Assembly: GCA_021324295.1 (NCBI GenBank)
Contig: JAJPJJ010000097.1
Span: 1-36,066, forward strand
DNA: 36,066 nt
Direction: 5' to 3'
Origin: Bacillota bacterium
GTDB lineage: Bacteria; Sysuimicrobiota; Sysuimicrobiia; Sysuimicrobiales; Segetimicrobiaceae
The translations under genes were made by a program, and so were the position numbers. Below, one piece after another: positions 16,515 to 23,425 of the stretch. The notes under the pieces are model-generated. The model did no database searches. It saw only the letters and a list, made by a program, of their open reading frames with translations, and was not told the origin of the DNA. Positions within the stretch are counted from its first letter, which is position 1. Each line of letters begins with the position of its first letter.

Positions 16515-16961
16515 GTCCCCATCCCCTCCGCGGCGCGGCAACGCACGGGGCAGCGCCGCCCCACGCCCCGCCGCCCGGGCAGCGTCTCCGCGGCGATCGG
16601 TGCACCCCCGCGACGTCTCGTCCGCGCCGGGACGCGGCCGCGGTGTCGCGAGGCGTGCCGATCGCGCGCGACACCCTGCCGTCGAGCGCACTGCCGGATC
16701 GAACCATCCCCGTCGCCGGCCGGACCATCGCGCGGTCGGGCTCATCGCGACGCCGCGGGTGGCGACATCCCCAGGCCCCGCGTCCCGACCACCGCGCCGA
16801 CGACCCGGTGCCGGCGGGCGTGTCCTCAGAGGATTGGCAGGGACGGGCGACAAACCCTGCTACCGTGTGACGGGCGCCGGACCGGCACCGCCCCCGGGGA
16901 GTCCAGCCCGATCCGCGCGTCGCACGCCACGGCTCATGCACAGGTTCATTGGGGGGCAGGC
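16515..16961. other. 447-bp divergent intergenic region
   Basis: This spacer separates the GS-family gene (minus) from the LLM oxidoreductase gene (plus). Open frames through it are Arg/Pro-rich on both strands and have no ribosome sites. It should hold the promoters of both genes. I found no convincing -35/-10 pair, no tRNA-like fold and no long repeat. Confidence 0.5.
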
Positions 16962-17831
16962 GTGAACGTGCAGCTTGGCCGAGTGGGCGTCTGGGCAAAT
17001 CGCCGACAGTTCGATGGCCTGTCCCAGGAGGAGCTGGCCGAGATCGCCGCCGAGCTCGAGGACGCCGGGTGCGGCGCACTGTGGGTCGGGGCGATCAAGG
17101 CGCACCTTGCGCCGGCAGGGACGGTGCTCGGCGCGACCAGGCGATTGGCCTTCGCGACCGGGATCGTCAACATCTGGACGGAACCGGCGAGCGAGGTGTC
17201 GGCCGCGTACCATCGGCTCAACTCGACGTACCCCGACCGTCTGCTGGTCGGCGTGGGCGCGGGACACCGCGAGACCACCGCCGACTACCAGCGGCCGTAC
17301 GAACGCCTGAACGCGTACCTGGACGCGCTGGCCACGGCCGGGGTGCCGCCCGACCACGTCGTACTCGCGGCCCTCGGGCCCCGGACCCTTCGCCTGGCCG
17401 CGCGGCGCACCGCAGGCGCCCACCCCTACCTGGTGACCCCCGAGCACAGCCGCCGGGCGCGCGAGATCCTTGGTGCCGGTCCGCTGCTGGCCCCTGAGCA
17501 GAAGGTGGTCTTGGAAACCGACGCCGCGCGGGCGCGGGCCATCGCGCGGGGTACGGTCCGCCGCTACCTCGGTCTCGCCAACTACGTCGCCAACCTCCGG
17601 CGGCTCGGCTTCACCGACGACGACTTCGCCCAGAACGGGAGCGACCGCCTGATCGACGCGCTGGTAGCCTGGGGCAGTGCGGAGTCGATCGCTGCCCGCG
17701 TCGCGGAGCACCACGCCGCCGGCGCGGACCATGTGAGCATTCAGGTGCTGACCGGGGACGGGGAGTATCGGGTCAGACCCCTGCCACGGGACCAACTGCG
17801 CCTGCTCGCCCCGGCGCTAACCGGCCGGTGA
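16962..17831 (+). CDS. LLM-class (F420-type) flavin-dependent oxidoreductase
   Basis: The 289-residue luciferase-like monooxygenase-fold protein starts with LGRVGVWANRRQFDGLS and contains family segments AELEDAGCGALWVG, LAFATGIVNIW, YPDRLLVGVGAGH and the C-terminal GADHVSIQVL. This spacing is typical of the short F420-dependent LLM group of high-GC bacteria. Such enzymes use reduced F420 or FMN to oxidise or reduce small organics; the substrate is not known. GTG 16962 follows a run of six G at good spacing; upstream open frame belongs to no gene. The gene ends before a non-functional region with a decayed monooxygenase. Confidence 0.85.
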   Translation: MNVQLGRVGVWANRRQFDGLSQEELAEIAAELEDAGCGALWVGAIKAHLAPAGTVLGATRRLAFATGIVNIWTEPASEVSAAYHRLNSTYPDRLLVGVGAGHRETTADYQRPYERLNAYLDALATAGVPPDHVVLAALGPRTLRLAARRTAGAHPYLVTPEHSRRAREILGAGPLLAPEQKVVLETDAARARAIARGTVRRYLGLANYVANLRRLGFTDDDFAQNGSDRLIDALVAWGSAESIAARVAEHHAAGADHVSIQVLTGDGEYRVRPLPRDQLRLLAPALTGR

Positions 17832-17979
17832 GGGTTCGCCGTCCCGCCATCCGGAACTCGACTGCGGCCCGGGCCCCACGCTCGCCTCGGGCCTCGCCGG
17901 GTGAGCCTCCCATGCTGGGCCGGTGCGGCGTTCGGCGGCGTCCCCGGGGAAAACCTCGTGTTCGCGCTCAGCGAGGACG

Positions 17980-18310
17980 GAGGACGACCGAGTATGATGC
18001 CATCCCCTATTGGAACGCTCCCAAAATAGCGGTCACCGCCCATGAGGACCAGCATGTTGGTGACTCCTTTCAGGCGGGTCGGCGAAATACTGCGCCACAC
18101 CATTGCCCTGGATATACCGGCGGCTCCGCTCCCATGGCCACGGTGTCCACGGTAGAGTAGATGCCGTCGGCGCCGACAACCAGGTCGTAATCGCGTGAGG
18201 AACCGTCACTCAATCCCACAAGGACCTTCCTATCGCCTCACCGTCGTGGGGTTTACCGGGAGAAGTAACCGAATCTGGGCGTGTCTCCTCGTGCAGCTCC
18301 CCGCGCTATC
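17980..18310 (-). pseudogene. Decayed FAD-dependent aromatic monooxygenase
   Basis: On the minus strand a fragment reads KVLVGLSDGSSRDYDLVV then GADGIYSTVDTVAMG, the DG motif (GADG) region of salicylate-hydroxylase-type FAD monooxygenases. It continues through EPPVYPGQW to a stop. After a frame change the next piece reads TNMLVLMGGDRYFGSVPIGDG, which is the following segment of the same family. Upstream, RGELHEE and RFGYFSR lie in different frames with in-frame stops between. No start with the GxGxxG dinucleotide motif is left. The family would hydroxylate an aromatic ring with NAD(P)H. Multiple frameshifts and stops show loss of function rather than sequencing error. Local composition is less GC-rich than the neighbours. 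Confidence 0.7.
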
Positions 18311-18668
18311 GGATTTCTCTGCTTCGGTTGGCGCCGGGAGCCCGTTTCAGGCGCCGCCACACACGACGGTGGAGGACGACCTCGACGTGCCGTAGCCGCA
18401 CTCCTGGAGCTGACCGGCCAGGTCCTCGGAGAGATAGTCTCTCAAAGGCGGTCAAGCCGCGAGCGGGATTCGACCTTCTCTCCGGGAGAGGGATCCTCGG
18501 CGGGTATGATCCGACACACACTGTGACCTAGAAGGGGGATTTTGCGGTTACCCCGCCGCCACGAGCAGTGCGCACTATCGCCATAAGCCGGAAAGTGTCA
18601 GGAACCCATGGCATCGTCGATCCCTTGGCAACGCATGGACACCATGCGCCGCCCGCCCCGGTTCCCAC
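18311..18668. other. Gene-free region upstream of the toxin-antitoxin pair
   Basis: No intact gene is seen. The part nearest 18311 may be further debris of the monooxygenase. A plus-strand frame ending GFDLLSGRGILGGYDPTHT stops at about 18531 and has no recognisable beginning or family; it could be a remnant of an antitoxin or a chance frame. Confidence 0.4.
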
Positions 18669-18697
18669 TTGACATCACCATACAAACTTTGTATGGT
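18669..18697 (+). promoter_or_regulatory. Sigma-70-type promoter of the toxin-antitoxin operon
   Basis: A perfect -35 TTGACA (18669-18674), a 17-bp spacer and TATGGT (18692-18697) as -10 precede the antitoxin ATG by ten bases. Transcription should begin near 18704, so the message would be nearly leaderless with the ATG at 18708. Confidence 0.75.
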
Positions 18698-18698
18698 G
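18676..18698. promoter_or_regulatory. Palindromic operator overlapping the promoter
   Basis: An 11-bp perfect inverted repeat (CACCATACAAA / TTTGTATGGTG) with a one-base centre covers most of the promoter spacer and the whole -10. The position and symmetry fit autorepression by the ribbon-helix-helix antitoxin encoded just downstream. Confidence 0.7.
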
Positions 18699-18707
18699 TT
18701 AGTTGCG

Positions 18708-18959
18708 ATGAAAACGCGCACGATGAACATTTCACTGCCCGAGCGACTCGTCGAGGCTCTAGACCGCCGCGCGGAGGCCGAAGCACGCTCGCGAAGCGAG
18801 GTTATCCGCGCAGCCGCGTTGTCCTACCTGCAGTGGTGGGAGGAATGGCGGAGGCTGCAGGCTTATGGGCGTAGGCAGGCCAAGCGACTGGGGATTCGAC
18901 CGCAACGTCTTGAACGGCTGATCGCGCAGGTTCGCACCGAACGATCCCACCGTCGCTAA
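18708..18959 (+). CDS. Ribbon-helix-helix antitoxin
   Basis: The 83-residue protein has the CopG/MetJ/Arc-type start MKTRTMNISLPERLVEALDR, where the beta strand (TMNISLP) contacts DNA. It is followed by SRSEVIRAAALSYLQWWEEW. The Arg/Lys-rich C-terminal tail would bind and neutralise the toxin. It overlaps the PIN toxin gene as TAATG, the standard toxin-antitoxin layout. The ATG at 18708 is chosen because the predicted transcription start lies only about four bases before it; an ATG 15 bases later is a possible alternative. A palindromic operator lies in its promoter. The base composition around this pair is lower in GC than the window in general, suggesting horizontal transfer. Confidence 0.82.
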   Translation: MKTRTMNISLPERLVEALDRRAEAEARSRSEVIRAAALSYLQWWEEWRRLQAYGRRQAKRLGIRPQRLERLIAQVRTERSHRR

Positions 18960-19366
18960 TGCGTGTGGTGCCGGACACGAACGTCCTCGTGTCCGCGATC
19001 GTGTTCGGCGGTCCGCCTCGCCGGCTCGTCGAACTTGCCGCAGAAGGTCACGTGCGGTTGATCCTGTCCCCCCCGCTGATCGAGGAGCTCCGGGAGGTCC
19101 TGCGCCGGAAATTCGGTTTCTCTGACGCCGCAGCTTATCAAGCGGAAGCGCTGCTGCGTAGGATCAGCATAGTCGTCCAGCCGGAACGAGAGGTCGCGAT
19201 CATCAGCGAAGACCCGGAGGACAACCGCGTGCTGGAGGCAGCTCATGCGGGTGACGCCGACGTTATCGTCTCAGGCGATCGCCATCTGCTGAGCTTGGAG
19301 AGGGTTGGGGCAACGGCAATCATGAATTCGCGAGATCTGCTCAACAGGATCGAACGTTCCAGGTAG
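18959..19366 (+). CDS. PIN-domain toxin (putative ribonuclease)
   Basis: The 135-residue protein is a PIN nuclease of the COG1569 / TIGR00305 type. Acidic residues expected for metal binding are D6 in [15 protein letters not shown]43 in IEELREVL, D88 in [11 protein letters not shown] and D107 in [11 protein letters not shown]. The active site therefore looks intact. PIN toxins cleave RNA when freed from the antitoxin; the target here is unknown. It starts with the ATG of TAATG, coupled to the antitoxin stop. It ends 17 bases before the tRNA-Leu gene on the opposite strand. Confidence 0.88.
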   Translation: MRVVPDTNVLVSAIVFGGPPRRLVELAAEGHVRLILSPPLIEELREVLRRKFGFSDAAAYQAEALLRRISIVVQPEREVAIISEDPEDNRVLEAAHAGDADVIVSGDRHLLSLERVGATAIMNSRDLLNRIERSR

Positions 19367-19383
19367 TCACCATATCCGCTTCT

Positions 19384-19469
19384 TGGTGCCGGGAGGGGGA
19401 TTTGAACCCCCACGGGTTGCCCCACACGCCCCTCAAACGTGCGCGTCTGCCAGATTCCGCCATCCCGGC
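19384..19469 (-). tRNA. tRNA-Leu (GAG), CCA encoded
   Basis: The minus strand gives a class II tRNA of 86 bases. The acceptor stem GCCGGGA pairs with TCCCGGC, then A and an encoded CCA. The D arm contains GGCAGACGC. The anticodon stem CACGT/GCGTG has loop TTGAGGG, giving anticodon GAG, and a long variable arm is present. The T arm is GGGGG TTCAAAT CCCCC. It decodes CUC/CUU. It follows secG and the NAPRT gene; tRNA-Leu(GAG) (leuU) also follows secG in E. coli. Confidence 0.95.
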
Positions 19470-19473
19470 ACGT

Positions 19474-19508
19474 CGGGAGGCCCCGCCAGGCGGTGGGAGG
19501 GCCTCCCG
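19474..19508 (-). other. Leader hairpin before tRNA-Leu
   Basis: A 10-bp inverted repeat (CGGGAGGCCC / GGGCCTCCCG) lies between the predicted transcription start (near 19511) and the mature tRNA 5' end. It may be a processing or insulating structure in the tRNA precursor. Confidence 0.45.
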
Positions 19509-19517
19509 TGCGGTCCT

Positions 19518-19546
19518 ATTATACGGACCGCCGCGGGAGAGGTCAA
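19518..19546 (-). promoter_or_regulatory. Promoter of tRNA-Leu
   Basis: On the minus strand, TTGACC (19546-19541), exactly 17 bp and a perfect TATAAT (19523-19518) form a strong sigma-70-type promoter. The predicted start gives a leader of about 40 bases before the tRNA. This means the tRNA is expressed separately from the upstream NAPRT gene. Confidence 0.8.
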
Positions 19547-19593
19547 TTCGGTGTCCGTGAGATGTCCCGCGCGGACGTCACGCGCGGCGGCGA

Positions 19594-20652
19594 TCAGGCG
19601 CCAGACGGCGGGAGCGGGTGCAGGCGGGCCGACGGGGTCCGGCCCGGGGTGCGGCCGCGCTTGGCGAGGGGCTTGCCGCCGACCTCCCGGAGATCCATGG
19701 TCATGTCGATGGGAGGCGCCGCGCTGATGTAGCTCCCGACGCCGAAGGCGTCCGCGCCGGCCTCGACGAGAGCGGGGATCCGTTCCGGCGTGATGCCGCC
19801 GGAGACGAAGATCCGCACGTGGCGATGCCCCGCCAGGTCGAGCCGGGCGCGGACCTCCCGCACGAGATCCGGCGTCACGCTCCCGCGCTCCTTCGGCGTG
19901 TCGAGCCGGATCGCCGAGAGATCGCGGCCCATCGCCTCGGCGACGCGGAGCGCTTCGACCGCCTCGTCGGTAAACGTATCCACGAGCACGAGCCGGGGCA
20001 CGCCCGGGGGCACCAGCTCGTGGTACGCCATCGCAGCGCGCACGGTGTCCCCCACGATCAGGATGAAGGCATGCGGCATCGTGCCGACGGGCTCCTGGCC
20101 CAAGAGCTTGGCGCCCAGAATGCACGCCGCGCCCTTCATACCTCCGACCAGCGCCGCTCGCTCCATGACGGGAGCGACCGCGGGGTGGACATGGCGCGCC
20201 CCGAACACGTACACGGGCACCTCCCCGGCGACCTGCGCGACGTGATGGGCAGCGGTGGCCCACCCGCTCGCGTGCGCGAGCATGCCGAGGATCGCGGTTT
20301 CATACGCACCGAACCGCGCGTACGGCCCCTCGACGCGCATGATCACCTCTCTGGCCGCGAACGGCTCGCCTTCCCGGAGCGAGTCGATCGTGACGCCCGC
20401 GTCGCGGAGCAGGTAGCGGACCTCCTCGACGCCCACGCAGATCCCGTCGCGGCTCGCGAAGATCTCCGCGACGACGGGGGTCTCCGCCAGCCCGAGCGAC
20501 CGGAGGATCTCCACCGTGCGGACAAAGTAGATGTCGGTGGTCAGGCCGGCGAGGATCTCGTCGTGGGTCGCGCTGTGAAGGCGGCTCGATCCGTCAACCG
20601 TGAGGCGGCGGACCTCCTCGAGGGACGAAAGGGGAACCGGCTTCCGGAGCAC
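19594..20652 (-). CDS. Nicotinate phosphoribosyltransferase
   Basis: The 352-residue protein matches the short, archaeal/deep-bacterial type of nicotinate phosphoribosyltransferase, which joins nicotinate and PRPP to make nicotinate mononucleotide in NAD salvage. Recognisable segments are HSATHDEILAGLTTDIYF near the N terminus, VYVFGARHVHPAVAP and GGMKGAACILGAKLLG in the middle, and IRLDTPKERGSV and HVRIFVSGGITPE near the active site; SGGI is a phosphate-binding turn. The GTG at 20652 is ten bases after the secG stop, so the two are probably co-transcribed. The Shine-Dalgarno is weak, consistent with coupling. The C-terminal 25 residues are a Pro/Arg-rich tail. NAD supply next to glycolytic genes is reasonable but incidental. 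Confidence 0.85.
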   Translation of the reverse strand: MLRKPVPLSSLEEVRRLTVDGSSRLHSATHDEILAGLTTDIYFVRTVEILRSLGLAETPVVAEIFASRDGICVGVEEVRYLLRDAGVTIDSLREGEPFAAREVIMRVEGPYARFGAYETAILGMLAHASGWATAAHHVAQVAGEVPVYVFGARHVHPAVAPVMERAALVGGMKGAACILGAKLLGQEPVGTMPHAFILIVGDTVRAAMAYHELVPPGVPRLVLVDTFTDEAVEALRVAEAMGRDLSAIRLDTPKERGSVTPDLVREVRARLDLAGHRHVRIFVSGGITPERIPALVEAGADAFGVGSYISAAPPIDMTMDLREVGGKPLAKRGRTPGRTPSARLHPLPPSGA

Positions 20653-20662
20653 GGCGGGGCGG

Positions 20663-20893
20663 TCAGCGGCCGAACCGGGTCAGGACGAGGACGAGTGACG
20701 TGATGCCGAAGAGCACCGCCAGCGTCGACGTCACCCGCAGGAGCATCGTCTCGCGCGGTTTGGGCCCGTGAAAGAGGCGGGCGCCACCCCCGCCGATCGC
20801 GCCCAGCCCTTCTCCCTTGGGCCCTTGGAGCACGATGATGCCGACGACGGCCGCCGCCACGACGAGGTGAATGATCAGGACGACAGTAACCAC
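20663..20893 (-). CDS. secG: Preprotein translocase subunit SecG
   Basis: The 76-residue protein has the SecG layout. A first membrane helix (VVLIIHLVVAAAVVGIIVLQ) is followed by the conserved GPKGEGLGAIGGGGARLF loop and a second helix (STLAVLFGITSLVLVLT). SecG sits beside SecY in the Sec translocon and aids export. GTG 20893 follows GGAGGT at good spacing. The gene is separated from tpiA by about 220 bases including a very strong hairpin, and overlaps no other gene. Confidence 0.93.
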   Translation of the reverse strand: MVTVVLIIHLVVAAAVVGIIVLQGPKGEGLGAIGGGGARLFHGPKPRETMLLRVTSTLAVLFGITSLVLVLTRFGR

Positions 20894-21091
20894 ACCGCCA
20901 CCTCCACCTTGCCTACAGCCCCTCTACAGTAGCACAGCCGCGGGCCGCTGTCCAAGCACGGCCTGTCGCCGCGCCCGCGCGGCGCGATGCGGCGACGGGG
21001 GCGCGCCGGCGGTGGTGGTGGAAGCCGTACGGAGGGCGCCGGGGAGCCCGCGCGGCGCCGTTCCAGCCGGGGCGGGCGATCGGCCTCCGGG

Positions 21092-21145
21092 CGCCCGGGC
21101 GGCGTGCCGCGCTACGGCGATCCAGCGCGGCACGCCGCCCGGGCG
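21092..21145 (-). terminator. 22-bp perfect hairpin over the tpiA stop codon
   Basis: The arms 21092-21113 and 21124-21145 are exact reverse complements of 22 bp around a 10-base loop. The downstream arm (minus-strand sense) covers the stop codon and the upstream arm covers tpiA codons near the C terminus. No U tract follows. Its stability and place between tpiA and secG suggest a transcription end or an RNA 3' stabiliser. Confidence 0.6.
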
Positions 21146-21879
21146 ATCGCGATGAACGCCTGTGCGTCGAGGCTGGCGCCCCCGACGAGCGCGCCGTCGA
21201 TCTCCGGCTGCTCGAGGAACTCTCCGATGTTGCCAGGCGTGACGCTTCCGCCGTACAGGATCCGCACCCGGCCGGCCACCGGCCCCGCGCTCTCGGCCAG
21301 GGTCCGGCGGATGAGGGCGGCGACGCGGTCGGCCTCCCGGCCCGTCGCGTGCCGGCCGGTCCCGATCGCCCAGACCGGCTCGTACGCGACGACGAGGCTC
21401 GACAGCGCCTCCGCGTCGCTGCCGGCCACCGCAGCCCGCACCTGCCGCACGACCACGGCGTCCGTCGAGCCGGCCTCCCGCTCCTCCAGCCGCTCACCGA
21501 CGCAGGCGATGGGGACGAGCCGGTGGGCGAGCGCAGCCCGCACCTTCTTCCCCACGCCGTCGTCCGTCTCGCCGAAGTATCGGCGCCGTTCGGAGTGTCC
21601 GAGGATGACCGCGCGGCAGCCGGCGTCGACGAGCATCGGCGGGCTGAGCTCACCCGTGTACGCTCCCTGGGTCTCCCAGTGCATCGTCTGCGCGCCGAGC
21701 AGGATCGGCGTCCCCGCCAGCACGCGGGCGACGACGTCCAGCGCGGTCGCCGGAGGACAGAGCACCACCTGCACGCCGTCCAGGCCGGCGAGCCCCCGCA
21801 CGATGTCTCCGGCCAGGCGACCGGCGGGCTCGCGCGTCATGTGCATCTTCCAGTTGGCGGCGATGAGCGGCGCGCGCAC
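21112..21879 (-). CDS. tpiA: Triose-phosphate isomerase
   Basis: The 255-residue TIM-barrel enzyme interconverts dihydroxyacetone phosphate and glyceraldehyde 3-phosphate. The substrate-binding Asn-Lys is in LIAANWKMH, the catalytic His in ILGHSERRRYFGE and the catalytic Glu in VAYEPVWAIGTG. The phosphate-gripping loop and GGSVTPGN are intact. GTG 21879 is preferred because GGGGAG lies eight bases upstream and the family starts at this residue; an upstream GTG at 21900 would add seven unusual residues. It follows pgk after 24 bases, so gapA, pgk and tpiA run in the same direction as a lower-glycolysis cluster. Confidence 0.95.
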   Translation of the reverse strand: MRAPLIAANWKMHMTREPAGRLAGDIVRGLAGLDGVQVVLCPPATALDVVARVLAGTPILLGAQTMHWETQGAYTGELSPPMLVDAGCRAVILGHSERRRYFGETDDGVGKKVRAALAHRLVPIACVGERLEEREAGSTDAVVVRQVRAAVAGSDAEALSSLVVAYEPVWAIGTGRHATGREADRVAALIRRTLAESAGPVAGRVRILYGGSVTPGNIGEFLEQPEIDGALVGGASLDAQAFIAIARAACRAGSP

Positions 21880-21903
21880 GGATGCGGCTCCCCGGTCCAC
21901 GGT

Positions 21904-23082
21904 TCAGACGTCCTGGAGCACGGCCACGCCGGGCAGCGTCTTCCCCTCCATGAACTCCAGGGAAGCGCCCCCCCCTGTGCTGATGTGCGTGATCTTCTCC
22001 GCGTAGCCGAACTGCTCGACCGCCGCGGCGGTGTCTCCCCCGCCGACCACCGACTCGGCGCGGGATTCCGCCACCGCGCGCGCGATCGCCCGTGTGCCGC
22101 CCGCGAACGGTGGGATCTCGAAGACGCCCATTGGGCCGTTCCACACGACGGTGCCCGCGCCCGCGACCGGCGTGCCAAACGCCGCGACCGTCCGGGGCCC
22201 GATGTCCACGCCGATCCAGCCGTCCGGGATGGCCCGCGCATCGACGGTCTGCACCGGCGCATCCGCCACGACGCGCTGGACGGCGAGGATGTCCACCGGC
22301 AGCAGGACCTCGGCCCCCCGCCGGCGGGCCTCGTCCATCAGGTCACGCGCGAGGCCCAGCTTGTCTTCCTCGCAGAGGGAGCTCCCGATCCGGCCGCCGG
22401 CCGCGCGGAGGAACGTGTAACACATGCCACCGCCGATGAGCATCGTCTGAGCCGACCGGAGGAGGTTGCGGATCACCCCGATCTTGTCCCCCACCTTCTT
22501 GCCCCCGAGTATCACCACGAGCGGGGGCGTGGGACGGTCGAGGACCTTGCCGAGGACCTCGAGCTCGCGCTCCATGAGGAGGCCCGCGACCGCAGGCAGG
22601 AACGCGGCGATCCCCGCGGTGCTGGCGTGCGCACGGTGCGCCGTGCCGAAGGCATCGTTCACGTACACGTCGGCGAGCGCGGCCAGCGCGCGGGCGAACG
22701 CGGGATCGTTGGCTTCCTCTTCAGGATGGAACCGGACGTTCTCGAGCAGGACCACGTCCCCCGGACGCATCGCGTGGACGACCGCCGCCACCTCCGGCCC
22801 GATACAATCCGGGAGCTTCCGCACCGGCCGGCCGAGCAGCTCGCCGAGGCGGGCCGCGATGGGATCCATCCGCAGGGCCGGATCCGGCCCCTTCGGACGT
22901 CCCAGGTGGGACGCCAGGATGAGAGCGGCGCCGCGATCGAGCAGGTACGTCAGGGTCGGCAGCGCGGCCACGATCCGCCGGTCGTCGGTAATCCGGCCGC
23001 GGTCGAGCGGGACGTTGAAGTCGACGCGCACGAACACGCGGCGCCCTGCCACGTCGATGTCGCGGATCGTCTTCTTCCTCAC
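21904..23082 (-). CDS. pgk: Phosphoglycerate kinase
   Basis: The 392-residue protein transfers phosphate from 1,3-bisphosphoglycerate to ADP. Signature segments are [12 protein letters not shown] near the N terminus, [30 protein letters not shown] in the nucleotide domain, [10 protein letters not shown], and [11 protein letters not shown] then FISTGGGA-like [11 protein letters not shown] at the C terminus. Length is normal. The start is GTG 23082 with only a modest GGTGG site. It is followed by tpiA and preceded by a 343-base structured spacer separating it from gapA, so it may have its own promoter. Confidence 0.95.
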   Translation of the reverse strand: MRKKTIRDIDVAGRRVFVRVDFNVPLDRGRITDDRRIVAALPTLTYLLDRGAALILASHLGRPKGPDPALRMDPIAARLGELLGRPVRKLPDCIGPEVAAVVHAMRPGDVVLLENVRFHPEEEANDPAFARALAALADVYVNDAFGTAHRAHASTAGIAAFLPAVAGLLMERELEVLGKVLDRPTPPLVVILGGKKVGDKIGVIRNLLRSAQTMLIGGGMCYTFLRAAGGRIGSSLCEEDKLGLARDLMDEARRRGAEVLLPVDILAVQRVVADAPVQTVDARAIPDGWIGVDIGPRTVAAFGTPVAGAGTVVWNGPMGVFEIPPFAGGTRAIARAVAESRAESVVGGGDTAAAVEQFGYAEKITHISTGGGASLEFMEGKTLPGVAVLQDV

Positions 23083-23132
23083 GTGTCACCACCAGAAGTC
23101 CGGGCCGTCCCGACGCGCACGCCGCGGCGCCG

Positions 23133-23196
23133 GCGCAGCAACGCGGACGCTGCGCGGCAGGCACCGCGCGGTGCGGGGTCGGTCCTGGGCGACCCC
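23133..23196. other. Three consecutive hairpins between gapA and pgk
   Basis: Three adjacent perfect inverted repeats occur. The first is GCGCAGC/GCTGCGC with a 9-base loop at 23133-23155. The second is the 14-bp palindrome GCACCGCGCGGTGC at 23161-23174. The third is GGGGTCG/CGACCCC with an 8-base loop at 23175-23196. With the two repeat modules to their right they fill the 343-base gene-free spacer 23083-23425. The element may be a structured leader of pgk or a terminator of gapA. Confidence 0.5.
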
Positions 23197-23249
23197 GTCT
23201 CACCTGCCGCCACACGCCCGCGATGGTGGGCTGGTGCACGATCTCCGAA

Positions 23250-23284
23250 GTCTGCCGAGGGTCGCAGCGCGACGGATCGGCCGC
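23250..23284 (+). repeat. Dispersed intergenic module B, copy 1
   Basis: Thirty-five bases beginning GTCTGCCGAGGGTCGCAGCG and ending CGGCCGC match the module at 26860-26894 at 30 of 35 positions in the same orientation. Weaker similarity continues about 20 bases to the left. It directly abuts module A copy 1. Confidence 0.6.
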
Positions 23285-23379
23285 GGGGGCCGGCCGTGCG
23301 CGCGCTCCCGGGGCCCCCAACGGCTCGCCGTGCTCCCGCGATGCGTTGGGGTGGGACGCCGTGCCTCGACCGGACGCGC
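23285..23379 (+). repeat. Intergenic hairpin module A, copy 1
   Basis: Ninety-five bases are nearly identical (three substitutions and one indel) to the reverse complement of 26906-26999. The core can fold: CCCCAACG pairs with CGTTGGGG, with further imperfect inner pairing around a conserved loop CGTGCTCCC. It lies in the non-coding gapA-pgk spacer next to module B. Confidence 0.7.
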
Positions 23380-23425
23380 AGGGCAGGCCCGCCGCGTCGC
23401 CCCGTCGGAATCGCGCGCCGCAGCA

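Noticed and set aside
15108-16961. Long plus-strand open frame antisense to the GS gene, continuous with the LLM oxidoreductase
   Set aside because: The residues are His/Arg/Gly-rich antisense translation; only the part from GTG 16962 matches a protein family.
18195-18531. Plus-strand frames ending GFDLLSGRGILGG as a second antitoxin gene
   Set aside because: No recognisable start, domain or ribosome site; overlaps monooxygenase debris.
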